DNA of 64,000 nucleotides from Papio anubis (taxonomy: Eukaryota; Chordata; Mammalia; Primates; Cercopithecidae), in NCBI RefSeq assembly GCF_008728515.1, contig NC_044977.1, forward strand, positions 190,701,987 through 190,765,986, given 5' to 3'. Below, in pieces: positions 8,526 through 20,135 of the stretch (positions are counted from its first letter, which is position 1; the number at the start of each line of letters is the position of its first letter). The position numbers and the translations under genes are program-made. The notes under the pieces were generated by a model. It searched no databases. It had not been told where the DNA came from and saw only the letters and a program-made list of their open reading frames with translations.

Positions 8526-10689
8526 CAAAGCCAGGACCTCAGTTTGTAACTCAGCACTGGTGAGGGCTTCGGTCACTTTTTGTGAGCTGTGGTCACAGGC
8601 TGGACAGGGAGGAGGAGAACAGCTAAGTGTTGAGAGTCTTGGACAGTCTTGAGTGAGTGCTGTCTGTGCAATGCAAAGGAGAACCATGGAGAAGAGGGGA
8701 GACTGGCCCGGGCTTCACCTCACACCATGCAGGAATGGCCACAAAGTCCTGATGAAGAGCATTCCCTGTGGGACGTCCCTGACAAACAGCCCTACTGCTT
8801 CTGCTTGAGTCTCCCAAGCACGGGGAGCTCACCACCTTCCAAGGCGCCTGTAAGCACTATTCTTGCTAGTGGTGAGTTGAAACCTGCTATCTTTTCTCCC
8901 TCTGGGCTCTCAAGAGGCAAGCCTGCCCCCCAAGAAGATCCCACAGTTCTAGAAATATCTGTTTCCAGATGCCCTTCTAAGATAGGAAGTGGTAACCCCA
9001 CTGGGCTCCCATTCTTTATCCTAAGGGAGTGAATCCTCCCCACATTGTCCCAACAATCAGGGTCAGAAGAGTCACAGAGGAAGAAAAAAAAGGCAGCCTG
9101 GAGGCCTGGAACAGTCTGTAATGCAGGAGGCTCACCAGGATCAGGGATGGGGTTTGTGGTTGAGGGAAGCAGAGGGTGGGGTGGGGTGGGGTGGCGTGGG
9201 GGACTCAAATGGCCTTTATAGGGCTGATGCACACAGGGTCCAGGGTCCCTCACTCTCTAAGAAATCCGGCCTCGAGCTAAGATGACTCCAGTTTACCATT
9301 TTAATCCACCATAGTACAGTGTCTCTGTGTGCGAGTGGGTGCTTTGCTATTGATGGCATGAACACGACTCCTTCTCACTGTCCTTCGAAGACAGCAGGGA
9401 CAGTATGTCTTTCTCAACCAAGGCCTCACACAGGGTGGGAAAAAAAAGCTACATCTCAGGATAGCCTTTTACTAGCATCCTCATACTTAGTTTTACCTAG
9501 AATTCAGAACTAAGAACCTTTTTTACTTAAAGAGAGCAATTCACGTGTCAGAAATTTTTCCTTAAGAATGTATTGAAATGTACTGAGTTAAGAATGTATT
9601 GAAATAGATACTGAGTTTGGATTTTTTTTTTTTTTTTCAAATACTCAATACCACTCGTTAGTAGACAAAAGCATTAGTAGTGTAAGTTTAAAAATACTGG
9701 AGTGACTGCTTTGCTGGCTATTCTTTATAGCTCTTGTAAATGAAGAAATTAAAGCTGCAAGTTGAAACTGAGTCACTGATGGTGCCAGATGTTTCTTGAG
9801 CAAAACTGGGAAAAAGGGTGAGCATTGGAAAGACACCTCTTCCTGTTATCTTCTAAAAGCCATTTACTGGGAAAACAAAACCTGAGCTCCGTGATGCATA
9901 AATTCCAAAATGCAGTGGCAAATTTCTTTCCCTTTGACCACATGTCAGAAAGGCTTGGGGTTCGGTGACTGGAGGTGAGTCGTGGCCTTTCCTAAACTCG
10001 GGTGAATGTGTTGGGAAATGTGGGTCGTCTCAGGCCTGTGTCAACGAGGGCTTCTTTCTAGGCCGTGAGAGCCACTCACAGAGTAGCCAAGCCGGCTCCT
10101 GCGGGGAGGTCTTGGTGACATAGGTGCGCCCATTGGAGGCGTCTGTGTCTGCCCTGTGGTGAGCATGCACAATTAGGCATATGTATAATTGGAAATGCAT
10201 TTTTGTCATTGCTTTCATGTTTGTACATGTACATATGTATGAATTTATGCAATAAATATTAGATAAGTAGACTGTGGAGGTCTTAAAGCAGGGGCTCCAA
10301 GGGTGCAAAGTACGTGGTTCTCTACCTATGGTGGGTCCTTCATAGTTGGTAAACAACAACAACAGTTCTGGGGGTGAGGAGTGGAGCAAAAGGTGGTGGA
10401 GTCGTCCGTATTTAGGCAGAGCCTGGTGTGTGCGGCTCCAGCAGCGGGGCCAGGCCGTGGAAGGCAGGCATGAGAAAGAGGGCTAGCTGTGGGGCTGGAG
10501 GGCAGAGGAAAGAGCAGCGCCTGCCCACGCATCAACACACTCCACGGCACAGGTGCAGGTGCAGGGCTGTATGGAGGGCAGGTGACACGATCTCAGGTCC
10601 TAGCCCCGCTGGGGGAAAGCAGCCCGCCTCCTAGGGGTGATCGCTGCAGTGAGCCCTGAAACCCAGGTCCCTCAGCTGGACCACCCTCT
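8526..10689. other. Unassigned 2.1-kb stretch
   Basis: Mostly unique-looking sequence with a T run (about 9622-9638) and an A/T-rich patch at 10150-10270 rich in homeodomain-like ATTA/TAAT and ATGCAT motifs. A near-duplicate TTAAGAATGTATTGAAAT pair occurs at about 9562 and 9588. No gene signal recognised. Confidence 0.5.
9176..9201 (+). repeat. (GGGGT)n short array
   Basis: Four to five GGGGT-type units with one interruption (GGTGGCGTGGGGG). The G runs and short loops could fold as a G-quadruplex on the plus strand. Confidence 0.85.
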
Positions 10690-11217
10690 ATGAACTTCAC
10701 TTTGCCCATCATTCAAGGCCTTGTCCACTTACCCCTCTTGCTTCTTTATGCTTGGAACAGAAGCATCCTCAAATCTGTCCAATCATACCTCCTTCTCCTC
10801 TTCTTTCCTCTGCTTCTATTCACAGCCAAGTTTCCTAAAAGAGTGCTTCATGTTTGGTGTCTTCATTTACTCCCCTTCCGCTCTCCTTGAAGTCTGGGCT
10901 AGTCTGCAACCCTCATCAGCTGCCTTCCCCCAGCTTGGAGCCTGTCCTGACCCAGGTCACCTTGACAGACTCCTAGACGCTAAATGCCAGAGACACTCCT
11001 CAGTCTTCCCACCGCCTGGTTCTTCCTGCAGCATCTGATGCTGCGCGCAGGACTGCCTTCCTGACATCCCGCTCCTGCTGCTCCGCTCCAGGATCATGCT
11101 CTCTCCTGGTGCCCTCAGCCCTACTGGGGGGCTCTCTTCCCTCCCCAGCCCTTCCCTGTTGGTGTGCACCACGGGCCTGCCCCCGGCCACCTCTGCTCCA
11201 TCATCGAGTCTCTGTGG
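10690..11217 (+). mobile_element. L2 LINE, ORF2 reverse-transcriptase region, first part
   Basis: Pyrimidine-rich L2 sequence in order: ATTCACAGCCAAGTTTCCTA, then CAGGTCACCTTGACAGACTC, CTAGACGCTAAATGCCAGAG, and CTGCAGCATCTGATGCTG, which is a decayed form of the segment encoding the L2 RT motif around 'LSAAFD'. Continues after the MER5A insertion at 11218-11403. All frames are broken. Confidence 0.75.
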
Positions 11218-11403
11218 CAGTGTGTCCATCCCTGGCTACACACCAGAAGGAGCACCTGGGGTCACTAAAAATATACCAATGCCAGGGCCCATTGTACAGA
11301 AATGCAGTAATCACATCAGAATGTCTGGGGATGGGACCCAGATATCAGTTGTTTTTTTAAAGCTGCCCAGTTGATTTTGATGAAAGAGGGTTGAGACCCA
11401 CTG
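11218..11403 (+). mobile_element. MER5A hAT-Charlie element, full length
   Basis: Starts CAGTGTGTCCATCCCTGGCT (consensus CAGTGGTTCTCAA...) and ends GGTTGAGACCCACTG; 186 bp against the usual 189 bp. Contains AGCACCTGGGGTCACT and AAAGCTGCCCAG, the diagnostic internal blocks. Interrupts the L2. I see no clear 8-bp target duplication. Confidence 0.8.
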
Positions 11404-12380
11404 TTCTAGAGGCTTCTTCAACTCCTTACCACCTTCCAAAAGGTTTGATGCAAGCCTGATTTCTTCCCGAGCCCCACAACTGTATACCTGACTTGCTGCT
11501 TATCAGTGCTGCTTAGATAGCCACGGGCCCCGCCCCCACTGTGACAGATGCAAAGCAAGCTTGTCCTTGCCTGCACCTGCTCCTGCCCCGTGCGCCCTCA
11601 CTCCGTGGATGGCATTCATCTGTTCACAGACACCCAGACCCAGCCCTGGGCTTACCCTGGACTCTTCTTTTCTCCTGCCCTGTGCATCCAACTGGTCTAA
11701 GCCCCGTCGCTTGTTTTCATCCTACCTGGTAATTACTTCTAAGGACTTCTAGAACTGACTCCTTCTTCATCCTGTCTCACTCCACCTGCCTCAGCCCCAT
11801 CCTGTCTCACCTGAACTATTGTACGACCTGCATCTGGCCTCCTGCTCTGCAGCCTTGTTGCTCGCCGCCGTCCCCACAGCTACCACAGGGACGGCGCCAA
11901 CACCCACCGACGATCACATTCTCCACTGCTGGAACCCCCCACACAGCTACCACAGGGACGGCGCCAACACCCACCGATGATCACATTCTCCACGGCTGGA
12001 ACCCCCCCCAGTGGCTCCCCGTGGCCTTCAGGCAGCCCTGCACCTCCCTCTCTGCCCTGCTCTGGTCCAGCCCCCGGTCCCTGCCTCCTGCCCACTCCCA
12101 CTCTGACCTGCTGTAGGCTCCCACATGCTCCCTGCTCTCCTGCCGAAGCTGCTCCTGTGTGGACAGCATTTCTGTTTCCTGCTCAGCCCTCAGATGCCCA
12201 GAGGGATGGCTCCCTTCCTGGAGCCTTCTTACCTTCTCCTGCTACCCTGTGCCCACCATGCCCTGGAGTTCTGTCCTGGCACCATGACCTCCCCTGGGCA
12301 GGGAAGATGTCATTTATCTCTGAGAAGGCCTGGCCCAGAGTGCATGCTGGGAAAATGCTTGCAAATGAATGAATGAATGG
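11404..12380 (+). mobile_element. L2 LINE, ORF2 3' part and 3' UTR
   Basis: Continues the L2 of 10690-11217. CCCTGGACTCTTCTTTTCTC, GTCTCACCTGAACTATTGTA, CAGTGGCTCCCCGTGGCC and CCCTGGAGTTCTGTCC follow the order of the L2 RT C-terminus and 3' region, and the sequence ends in the AATGAATGAATGAATGG tail typical of the L2 3' terminus. Contains the 67-bp tandem duplication at 11875-12008. Confidence 0.75.
11875..12008. repeat. 67-bp tandem duplication
   Basis: Copy 1 is 11875-11941 and copy 2 is 11942-12008, both beginning CACAGCTACCACAGGGACGG. They differ at only a few sites (ACGATC/ATGATC, ACTGCTGG/ACGGCTGG), so the duplication is far younger than the L2 that contains it. Confidence 0.93.
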
Positions 12381-13325
12381 TGACCGGTTTGACTACAAGG
12401 GAAGGTGGGTGTGGCCAATATGTAGGACACCAAGAAGAAATTCTGAGCCAGTGTCGGCTAATCCGAGGTCATCCTACCTCCCGTCACACCAGAGAAGTTC
12501 ATTTACATTCTGTTGCATAACAGTGCTGTGAGAAATGCACACATGCCACTTTCGTTTCTGAATCTGTAACTTGGGGCTAATAATATCAATTTGGCAGAAG
12601 TGCAGTGGGGGTCAGAGAAGGTCACGGCTATGAACATGCTTTGGAAATGATAAATGACTGTTCACACGTGAAGGGTGAGTACCCAGTGTCCCAGCTGGGC
12701 AGATGCTGTGTGCTGTTGATTCTGAGAATGTCCAGTGTGGAACTGGGATGCACAGCTGGGCACAGTGGTCCCATCGCAGTGGGCTTTGTGGTGCCTGGCA
12801 GGTATCCAGAGAGGGATGAGCCTGCACCTGCGGCAGAGGCCTTTACACAGCGGGCAATCACTGTGGGCAGGGAGGAGAGTGTGGGGTTTACGCGCAGTGC
12901 CTCACTGACCCAAGGGCCCGCTAGGCATCAGGCCCTAACTTGGTGCCTTTGCGTGCGTGTGATGAGGGCTCTGCTCCCGTGGCCTGGGGTTAGCAGGCTG
13001 CAGGGCCTTAAAAATAGCGCTGGGAGGATATTTTTAGTGCACCATCCTGAGGTGTGGCTGGAGCCTGCAGCCTCCTATGACGCATGAAAATGGTTTTGGC
13101 TCTGTGTGCAAGTGATTCAGACAGCTGGTTTTGGACTTCAGGGGTGTAAAAATAAAAACAAAGTGGGGGAAGTTGGGTTCTAGCCATGAGGCATCCCCCA
13201 CCCCCACAACATCTGCATAATTACTCTTAAGAAGGTTTCATTTGAGCCTTGGTTCTCTGGAGCTTAACAAATCACAGTTCCTCCTGAAGGGTTTTGGGCT
13301 AGTGGTAGGACAAAGGAGAACCCCG
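12381..13325. other. Mostly unassigned; MIR-like trace near 12540-12640
   Basis: The MIR-like trace is TTTCTGAATCTGTAACTTGG. A 160-codon plus-strand frame at 12605-13087 has no recognisable domain or splice context. Nothing else recognised. Confidence 0.4.
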
Positions 13326-13445
13326 TATTAAAGGCCAGAAACTGAGGCTGTGAGAGGATGTTTAGCTTCCCCGAGTCACATAGTCCGTTTGTGACAGGAC
13401 CACATTCAGATCCATGTTTAACTCCAAAACCTCTGCTGTCTTGCT
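13326..13445 (-). mobile_element. MIR fragment
   Basis: GAAACTGAGGCTGTGAGAGG, CCCCGAGTCACATAG and CATTCAGATCCATG are in reverse-complement MIR order. Confidence 0.6.
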
Positions 13446-13484
13446 GGTTTTTCAACCAAAAAACCATTTTCAAGTCTACAAAGC

Positions 13485-13595
13485 ACTGCAGTAAACTGTA
13501 TCTGATTCGATCCTCACAGGAGGTAGTGTTTTAATTCCAATTTTCCCAGTGAAGAAACTGAGGCTCAGAAAAACAAAGTGACTCCAAATTCCTTG
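13485..13595 (-). mobile_element. MIR fragment
   Basis: GATCCTCACAGGAGGTAGTG, then GTGAAGAAACTGAGGCTCAG: reverse-complement MIR 3' and core blocks. It may be a second insertion next to the one at 13326. Confidence 0.65.
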
Positions 13596-14034
13596 AGCAC
13601 CTGGCCAGGGTCAGTCCCCACGGTGGCTGAGATGGACAGCCAGTGGCCTCTGGGGAGAAGGCTATGGGCACAGACACTGGTACCTGGCTAGTTGGGAGGG
13701 AACAGGGATGCCCATCTGTCCTCCCTCACCACTGCCGCCTGGGGGACAAGGAAGACGCCCAGAGTGAGGAGGCAGGGTGGGCGATGGACTCATACGCTGC
13801 CTGGGCGTCTCTGTGGCTCCTGGGAGATCCTTGCCGGCAGCGGTGAGCACTGTGACTTGAGCCCTGTGGTGGTGGCTGGCCACGTGGCCAATCAAGGCTC
13901 AGTCTTCTTAGTGATCAAAGGAATGAAAGTGTTCTGTAGCTTTGGATGATGAGTGAGGACTCGTTAATAAAGACCACCGCCCTTTGAGAATGTGTTGTAC
14001 TCTCTGGAATGAGCCTTGCAGGTGGGCTCAGAGA
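13596..14034. other. Unassigned sequence
   Basis: Moderately GC-rich. Short frames on both strands without recognisable character. Confidence 0.5.
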
Positions 14035-14345
14035 GCATACCGTTTGTACACTCATAACAATGTAAAAGTATGAAAGTAAAAGTCACATGAAATTCTCCTA
14101 TGCAGAGCTAGTTAATGTTTGGTGACTGTCACTCCAGACATCTGTCTTTACACTTACAAGAGGAATAACATGTAGGTAAATAGGAAAACACTGTACAGTA
14201 TATGCTATCCTTTACTTACTTTAGTCAATGGTATATCAACAGACATAAATCTATATCATTTTAACTGCATCCGATTCCATTGTATGAATGTACCTTTATT
14301 TAATCAGTAGGCTTCTGATTGCAATTTGCACTGGGTTTTGTATTT
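14035..14345 (-). mobile_element. L1M 3' fragment
   Basis: The minus strand reads ...GGTACATTCATACAATGGAA..., then TGTTAT/ACATGTAGG..., GTCTGGAGTGACAGTCACC and AACATTAACTAG, matching the end of ORF2 and the 3' UTR of old mammalian L1 (L1M) in order. Confidence 0.7.
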
Positions 14346-14975
14346 CAACCATCTTTCACGATCCTTAAATCTTGGGCCTCAATCAAGATACACAAAAATA
14401 TGCATCTTAAATTACTTAACAGAGACTCACCTTCATTTTGCCCCTACCGTTTTATTTCTATTTAATGACAGAAAAAAGGGAGACGACGGAGACACAAAAG
14501 GAGAGCCTCGCCTGCCACCGCTCAGGCAACCTCCCCAACTGCTTTACTTTGTTAAATGCAAGAAGCTCTGTACTATTTTTGCAATTCTTAGCAATAAGTC
14601 ACCTGGCTTGACGAAGCTCCAGTCTTATTTTAGGGCCATATCTTGCCCGGATGTCACTTAGCCAAGCCATCCCAGCTAGCAGAGGGGAGAGGAGAGCTAC
14701 ATTCTCCTGCAAGCGAACGTCATTGCGTGGTATGTTGCCGAAGCCCAGGGTCCACTACTGGTTGCTTATGCAGCCGCCCCAGGCAGCCTGTTGGACTTTG
14801 AGCTCTACTTCCCTTGCAAGATGATTTTTTGAGAGCCAAATGCAGTCATGTATGGGAAAGTCAATGTTTTTTAATTGCAACAGGCAATAAAACATGAAGC
14901 TGTCATTTTGTTAATTATTTTGATGACCTAGTGTGGTTCTTAATGTTTTCAAATATGGCTGTGTTTTTATTTTTT
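14346..14975. other. Unassigned sequence
   Basis: A 111-codon plus frame at 14326-14661 begins within the L1M fragment and has no domain. No repeat family recognised from 14400 to 14930. Confidence 0.5.
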
Positions 14976-15299
14976 ATTCTATTTTATTATTTATTTGTTT
15001 GTTTGTTTATTTTTTGAGATGGAGTTTTGCTCTTGTTGCGCAGGCTAGAGTGCAACGGTATGATCTCGGCTCGCTGCAACCTCCGCCTCCTGGATTCAAC
15101 CGATTCTCTTGCCTCAGCCTCCTGAGTAACTGGGATTATAAACATCTGTCACCACGTCTGGCTATTGTTTTGTATTTTTAGTAGAGACGGGGTTTAGCCG
15201 TGTTGGCCAGGCTGGTCTCGAACTCCTGACCTCAGGTGATCTGCCCACCTCGGCCTCCGAAAGTGCTGGGATTACAGGTGTGAGCCACCGTGCCCGGCT
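14976..15299 (-). mobile_element. AluS, full length
   Basis: Reverse-complement Alu. The tail reads as T-rich with TTTGTTTGTTTGTTTATT. GAGATGGAGTTTTGCTCTTG starts the right arm, and CACCGTGCCCGGCT is the 5' end at 15299. The left arm is of CCTGAGGTCAGGAGTTCG (AluS) type. Confidence 0.93.
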
Positions 15300-16215
15300 G
15301 CATCTGTCTTTTTAAAGTAAAACGTTTTCCCTGATGCCTGACAAATATCCGATCAGCCTCTAGCACATGGCCAGTCTTGAAGGAGGTGCTAGGAGTATAG
15401 CACTAATAAGACAGTTGTGGTTTCATCTTTTCCAGAGCTGGCATTCTAGTAACCAAGAGTCCTTGCGCTAGCCATTGTAGTATGCATGGCGGTATTTGTG
15501 GTAGTATCTGTGATAGTACCTGTTGTTGTATCCATGATTATATCCATTGAGCAAGGAAAGTGCACGATGCTCGGTGTGAACTCAGTGCTACTTTTCAGTG
15601 AATTTCTATGTTGTTAGTTACAATGGCAGCTCTGTTGTACATTTGAGAAACAAGGCATAGTTGCAAGACTTCATATTCAGTTAGTCTAGAAACAATGCTG
15701 GATTCATGAGGAAACTGTGGGCCCCTAACAATAATTTTGAGCCTTTTACTTGCTGCTCTACATTCCAGCCCAGGATTTGGGGGCCTCAGGCCTTAGACTC
15801 TGGAGGGTTTTAATAAATTTCTAGACGCTTTATGGTCATTCATTTAATTTGACACATTTTCCAGTTCTTCTCAGGTCCTGATTCTGATTGATACTTTTAG
15901 CCCCAATCTTTGGAATTCAGCTAACTTACCAGCTCTGTAGGGAAAAGATGGCAAACCCATCGTAGAGAAGCCCCAAGATGCCAGTTAGGAGAAAATAAAG
16001 ACAGGGACTCCTCCACCCCAGGAAGAAGGCAGTAGGAGGGATTGACAATTAGGTTTTGAGGACTAAGTCCTATTGGAACCAAAGCATCTGTTTTTTCTAA
16101 TTACGTCCTTGGTGCTCTTCATGGAATTTAAGAGCACTCCTCTGAACATGATGGTCTTCTGATGTCCTTCACAGGCAACTCAAAAGAAGAGCAGCAATTC
16201 TTCGAGAAAACATGT
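15300..16215. other. Unassigned 0.9-kb stretch
   Basis: Contains a loose run of GTAGTATCTGTGATAGTACC-type repeats near 15480-15545. No repeat family or exon recognised. Confidence 0.5.
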
Positions 16216-16400
16216 ATGATTCACCACCATAAACCACAGAGGCTGAAAAGGACCTCTGAGATTTAGATTCTGGAATTTATATGTGGGAAAACTGAAGTTC
16301 TGTGCAGAGAGGAGATTTGACTTGTCCTAGTTTATGAGGAACTCAGATCTCATGACCTTCCTGCCCAGGACTTTTCTTATTGTGCTAACCTGCTTTTTCA
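16216..16400 (-). mobile_element. MIR
   Basis: CTGAAAAGGACCTCTGAGAT, TGGGAAAACTGAAGTTCTG and TTGACTTGTCCTAG are in reverse-complement MIR order. Diverged. Confidence 0.55.
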
Positions 16401-16447
16401 AGATTGTCTCTAACACCAAGGATTTATCCTATTGCAGCAATTCTATT

Positions 16448-17190
16448 CATGAATGAATGAATTCAACGGCCATTTATTGAGTTTTCCCTGCTATAGCCTG
16501 GGAACTGTGCTAGCCACTGGAGATACAATATTGAATAGGAGAGAATCTAGGTCTCAAGGTTTTACGTCCTAGTAAGGGAAACAGACAACTAAGCAGGTAA
16601 TTAGCACATATTAAGGTAATGTCTCAACAGCAGTACAGGGCCTCCTAATCCAGCTGCTGGGAAAGGAGGAGGTGGTAGAGGGTGCTGAGTGTGCTGGGCA
16701 AATGTCCTTCTGTGGTACCCTTAGCTGGTGTCTAAACCATCCTTAAGGTTGACTAGGAGTTAGGGGAGGAAAGGCAGGGAGATCCAGAAGGACGTGTGTC
16801 ATGTTTGAAGACCTGGAAGCAAGAGCAAACGTGGGGCATGCGTGGTCAGAGCATTCATGCAACAGAATGAGTGCTGAGGAATAAGGATGTAGCAGAGGTC
16901 AACGGGGACCAAGCTGGAAGGATTCTGTGAACCAGAGCAAAGGGGCTTGGATATTACTCTGAGGTCTAAGGAGGCCATTGAGGGGCAAGAGAAACCTGGT
17001 CGGAGTTGTGGCTTAGAAGATGGCTCTGGATGCTGTGTGGAGACCGAATTAGAGGGGACTGAGAGGGGAGCCAGGAGTTCCGGTTACAACATTGTGCGGT
17101 GTCCGGGCAAGGGCAGAGGTGGCAGAGGGCTGGGGAGGAGTGGTTGCAATTCAGAGAGCCTTTGGAGAAAACTGAGTCAAAGGCCTTTGT
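16448..17190 (-). mobile_element. L2 LINE, 3' part
   Basis: The minus strand is L2. Its 3' end lies at the left (ATGAATGAATTCAACGGCCA, TTTATTGAGTTTTCCCTGCT, GTGCTAGCCACTGGAGATAC) and the body runs rightward through GGTTTTACGTCCTAGTAAGG, GACCTGGAAGCAAGAGC and GCTTGGATATTACTCTGAGG. Diverged, with no open frame. Confidence 0.65.
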
Positions 17191-17970
17191 GAGTTATCGG
17201 AAGTCCAGGTTTATGAGAGAAGTCCCATAATTCCTTGTCCATGAAGTTTAATTTTCTTCAATGAGTGAGATATTGGTTCACCTGGAAACCTAACACAGAA
17301 AAATGGATAAGCCATCTCACTGCTGTGGCTCTGTTCACACCTGCAGGCTTTGTCCCATTCCCTTCAGGCCTAGGGCCCTTGGGGCCTTCAATGCCTGAAC
17401 ATTTGTGTAACCAGTTCAGCTCCCTGGGCACCCATCAGGAATTCTTTATGGAAATAACTTGTAATGAGATTGCAGTGGATTGGGGGAGCTTCTCCAGGGA
17501 AATACGTATCTCTCCTTTCACGGGACAACCCCAATAGAATGAGTGACTAACAGCGATCCGCCTCCAATCCTAAAAAACTGCTGCGGCAGCTTCTAGGACA
17601 AATCTGAAGCTAAATCTGTGCTTCGGCACTGCATCAGATGTGGGACAAAGAGACAGAGAAGAAGGGACCTGGCAGGCAGTTCCAGCTGAGCCAGCAGAAA
17701 CCCACAATGTAGCAAGCTATCTACAAATCAGGGCAGAAGTTCTTCTGAGATAGGTGAACAAATTGTAAACAGACAAGTCAGAGCCAAGGTTAAGGACCTC
17801 TAAGGGAACCCAGACCCCTAAGGGAACCCACCTGATAGGCTATTTAAGAAAGAAAGCATTGTCTTAGAAACGGGAAATCCCTGGTGCAGCCAGAACTCAA
17901 GTAAGACAGTCCTCTGAGGGCAGAGGCCATCCTGCCGACATCTGTCTTCCTGGCATGTTGCCTGCGGAGA
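17191..17970. other. Unassigned sequence
   Basis: Contains a small imperfect 19-bp duplication, CTAAGGGAACCCA, at about 17801 and 17820. No gene or repeat family recognised. Confidence 0.5.
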
Positions 17971-18091
17971 GACTGACCCTCAGAAGTGTCTAATGGGATA
18001 AGGCAGCTTAGGCTAAGGACAGAGGCTGTGGGTAGCCAGCAAGAAGTCAGGAAGCTCACTGCTACAAAACACAAGGGAATCAATTCTGCCC
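17971..18091 (+). repeat. 121-bp segment duplicated at 21229-21349 (copy A)
   Basis: Ungapped match to 21229-21349 with 5 mismatches in 121 bases. The sequence is the 5' half of an MLT1-like LTR, but here it stands alone: neither flank continues the LTR and no target duplication is visible. Confidence 0.95.
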
Positions 18092-19080
18092 CAGACACAC
18101 AGGGGACGCGAAATGCAGATGAATGAATAACAAATCAATTGATCGTAAATACTCCATTTCTGGGCTTTGACCTATGGGAGTTGTGGAAGAGTTCCTGGAG
18201 GAGTGGGCACAGGTGTGTGTTCTGACAGGGCCGGGTATGCTGGACAGAGCCGTTGGTGCTGAAGGAATTCATCCGTGATCTCCTGGGAACTCTTCTAAGC
18301 TTCTGGAGGGCTGCAGTTCGGGCCAACCCGTCCAAGACGACCTGAGAGAAATGCCAAGGCTCCTGCGTTCCTGGATCCTGTAAGGAAGATGCCCGGCAAT
18401 GGGCCCCTCTGGGCATCCCTCAGCATTCCAGCAGGACACCTGGGAACAGGTGCTGCATACCTCCCTGGAAGGAGCTCCATCGCGTCTGACTGTGGCTGTG
18501 GGCGAGGGAGCAAGAGGCAGCGGGGTATGCGTGTGTGTGTGTGTGTACAAGCATCCGCAGGGTTTAGACTGCGATGAATAAATATACCAAAAGTGAGGAT
18601 TCTATGTCTATTAGAAGTTTTATTTAAATTTCCTTCCTTGAGGTCTTTCGTTGAAAAAGGTGGTCATCATTTGATGGAGTTTGGCAGCACCCTTTCCCAA
18701 CAACAAAAGAAATTAATCAGCTGTAGGTTTGGGGAGCAGATCTTCGTCCCTATTAGGAGTGTGGGAAAATAGAAAATACTACTTTGGATGGGAGCCCAAA
18801 GGCCAGAATCTCCCAGTTTGGAGTTTATTGCGGAGGACTTTTTGCTTCTTTCTGGCTTCTCAGCTGCATTCTGAGTAGAAAAGGAGGTGAGACAATGTCC
18901 TTCAGATAAACAAGATGTCACTGCGGTGGGGAAATAATGTGAGCACATAGAAATTACTCAAGAAATAAGCACAAATGGAGGGAATGGAGTCAAGGAAGGA
19001 GGGAGGGAGTCCATATCATATTTGAAAGACATCTAATCTTGGTTGGAAGGGCACAGGTGGGCGGAAAGAATTCAAGGAAG
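18092..19080. other. Unassigned sequence with a short (TG)n run
   Basis: (TG)9-10 lies at about 18529-18547. Purine-rich GGAGGGAGGGAG lies near 18995. No family or exon recognised. Confidence 0.5.
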
Positions 19081-19084
19081 CCTC

Positions 19085-19633
19085 ATTCATTCATTATTAA
19101 TTAATCCTTTAAAAAACTCCATTTAATAGACTTTGGCATCTGCCATGTGGCAGGTACTGAGCTGGGAGCTGGTCATACAGCTAGAGACAGCACTTGTATG
19201 GCCCTTGCCCTCATGGAGCTTATAGTCTAGTGGGGAGGAGAGGCTGCCACTGATTAAGACCACAAGTGCTGTGAAGAGAAAGAACAAGCAGAAGCAAAGC
19301 ATAACAGGGGAGGCCCACTTTGGACTAAGGAAGGTGACATTTAAGCGGAAGACTGAAAAACGAGCAGGATGCCGTCCTGTGAAGGGCTTGGGGAAAGGCA
19401 TGCCAGGTAGAGGGAGCTGCACCTGCAAGGGCTGACGGCAGGGAAGAACTTGTCTCTGGGAGAAATGGAAAGGAGAGGACAGTGTCTAGAGGATGGAAGG
19501 CAGAGACAGGAGAGGAAAGAGTAGACATGGGAGGGGCCAGATTCTGTAGGGCCTTATAGGCCTCAGAACACAGAGAGGAGCTCGAGTTTCATTTTGAGGG
19601 CAATGGGAAGTTGCTGGGTTTGAATCAGGGCTT

Positions 19634-19675
<42 letters not shown>

Positions 19676-20135
19676 AGATGGAGTCCGGCTTTGTCTCCCA
19701 GGCTGGAATGAGGTAGTGCAATCTCAGCTTACTGCAAGCTCCGCCTCCTGGGTTCGCGCCATTCTCCTGCCTCAGCCTCCTGAGTAGCTGGGACCACAGG
19801 CGCCCGCCACCACTCCCGGCTAATTTTTTGTATTTTTGGTAGAGACGGGATTTCACTATGTTAGCCAGGATGGGGGCTTAGGTTTTTAAGCAGTCTGGCT
19901 GCTCTGTGAGGTATTGATTGGAAGAGGCAAGGATGGAGGGAGTGAGAACAAAGCGACAGTTGCAGCAGCTCAGGGTGGAGAGGGTGGGGGAAGTGGGGCT
20001 GCAGGCAAGGGCCCTCGAGAGGTGTTCTAACAGAATGGACAGGACTCGGGCTGCTAGTTATGGGGATTAGGGGGAGAGAAATATCAAAAGCGACTCCTAC
20101 ATTTCAAATTTGGAAAAACTATTTATTTGTTTACA
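19085..20135 (-). mobile_element. L2 LINE, 3' part, split by an Alu
   Basis: Minus-strand L2 with its 3' end at the left (CTCATTCATTCATTATTAAT). Diagnostic blocks are TGCCCTCATGGAGCTTATAG, TCTAGTGGGGAGGAGAG, GGAAGGTGACATTTAAGC, GCATGCCAGGTAGAGGGAGC, TGTAGGGCCTTATAGGCCTC, and after the Alu AAGCAGTCTGGCTGCTCTGT. The insertion at 19642-19873 lies inside it. Confidence 0.75.
19642..19873 (-). mobile_element. 5'-truncated Alu (AluY-like) with target duplication
   Basis: Reverse-complement Alu with a T run of about 30 bases. The right monomer and linker are complete, but the left monomer is cut after TTAGCCAGGATG. Perfect 14-bp target duplication GGGCTTAGGTTTTT at 19628-19641 and 19874-19887, so the truncation happened at insertion. 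Confidence 0.95.

Noticed and set aside
9176..9201. Functional G-quadruplex regulatory site
   Set aside because: The sequence could fold, but there is no gene or promoter nearby to give it a role, so it is listed only as a simple repeat.
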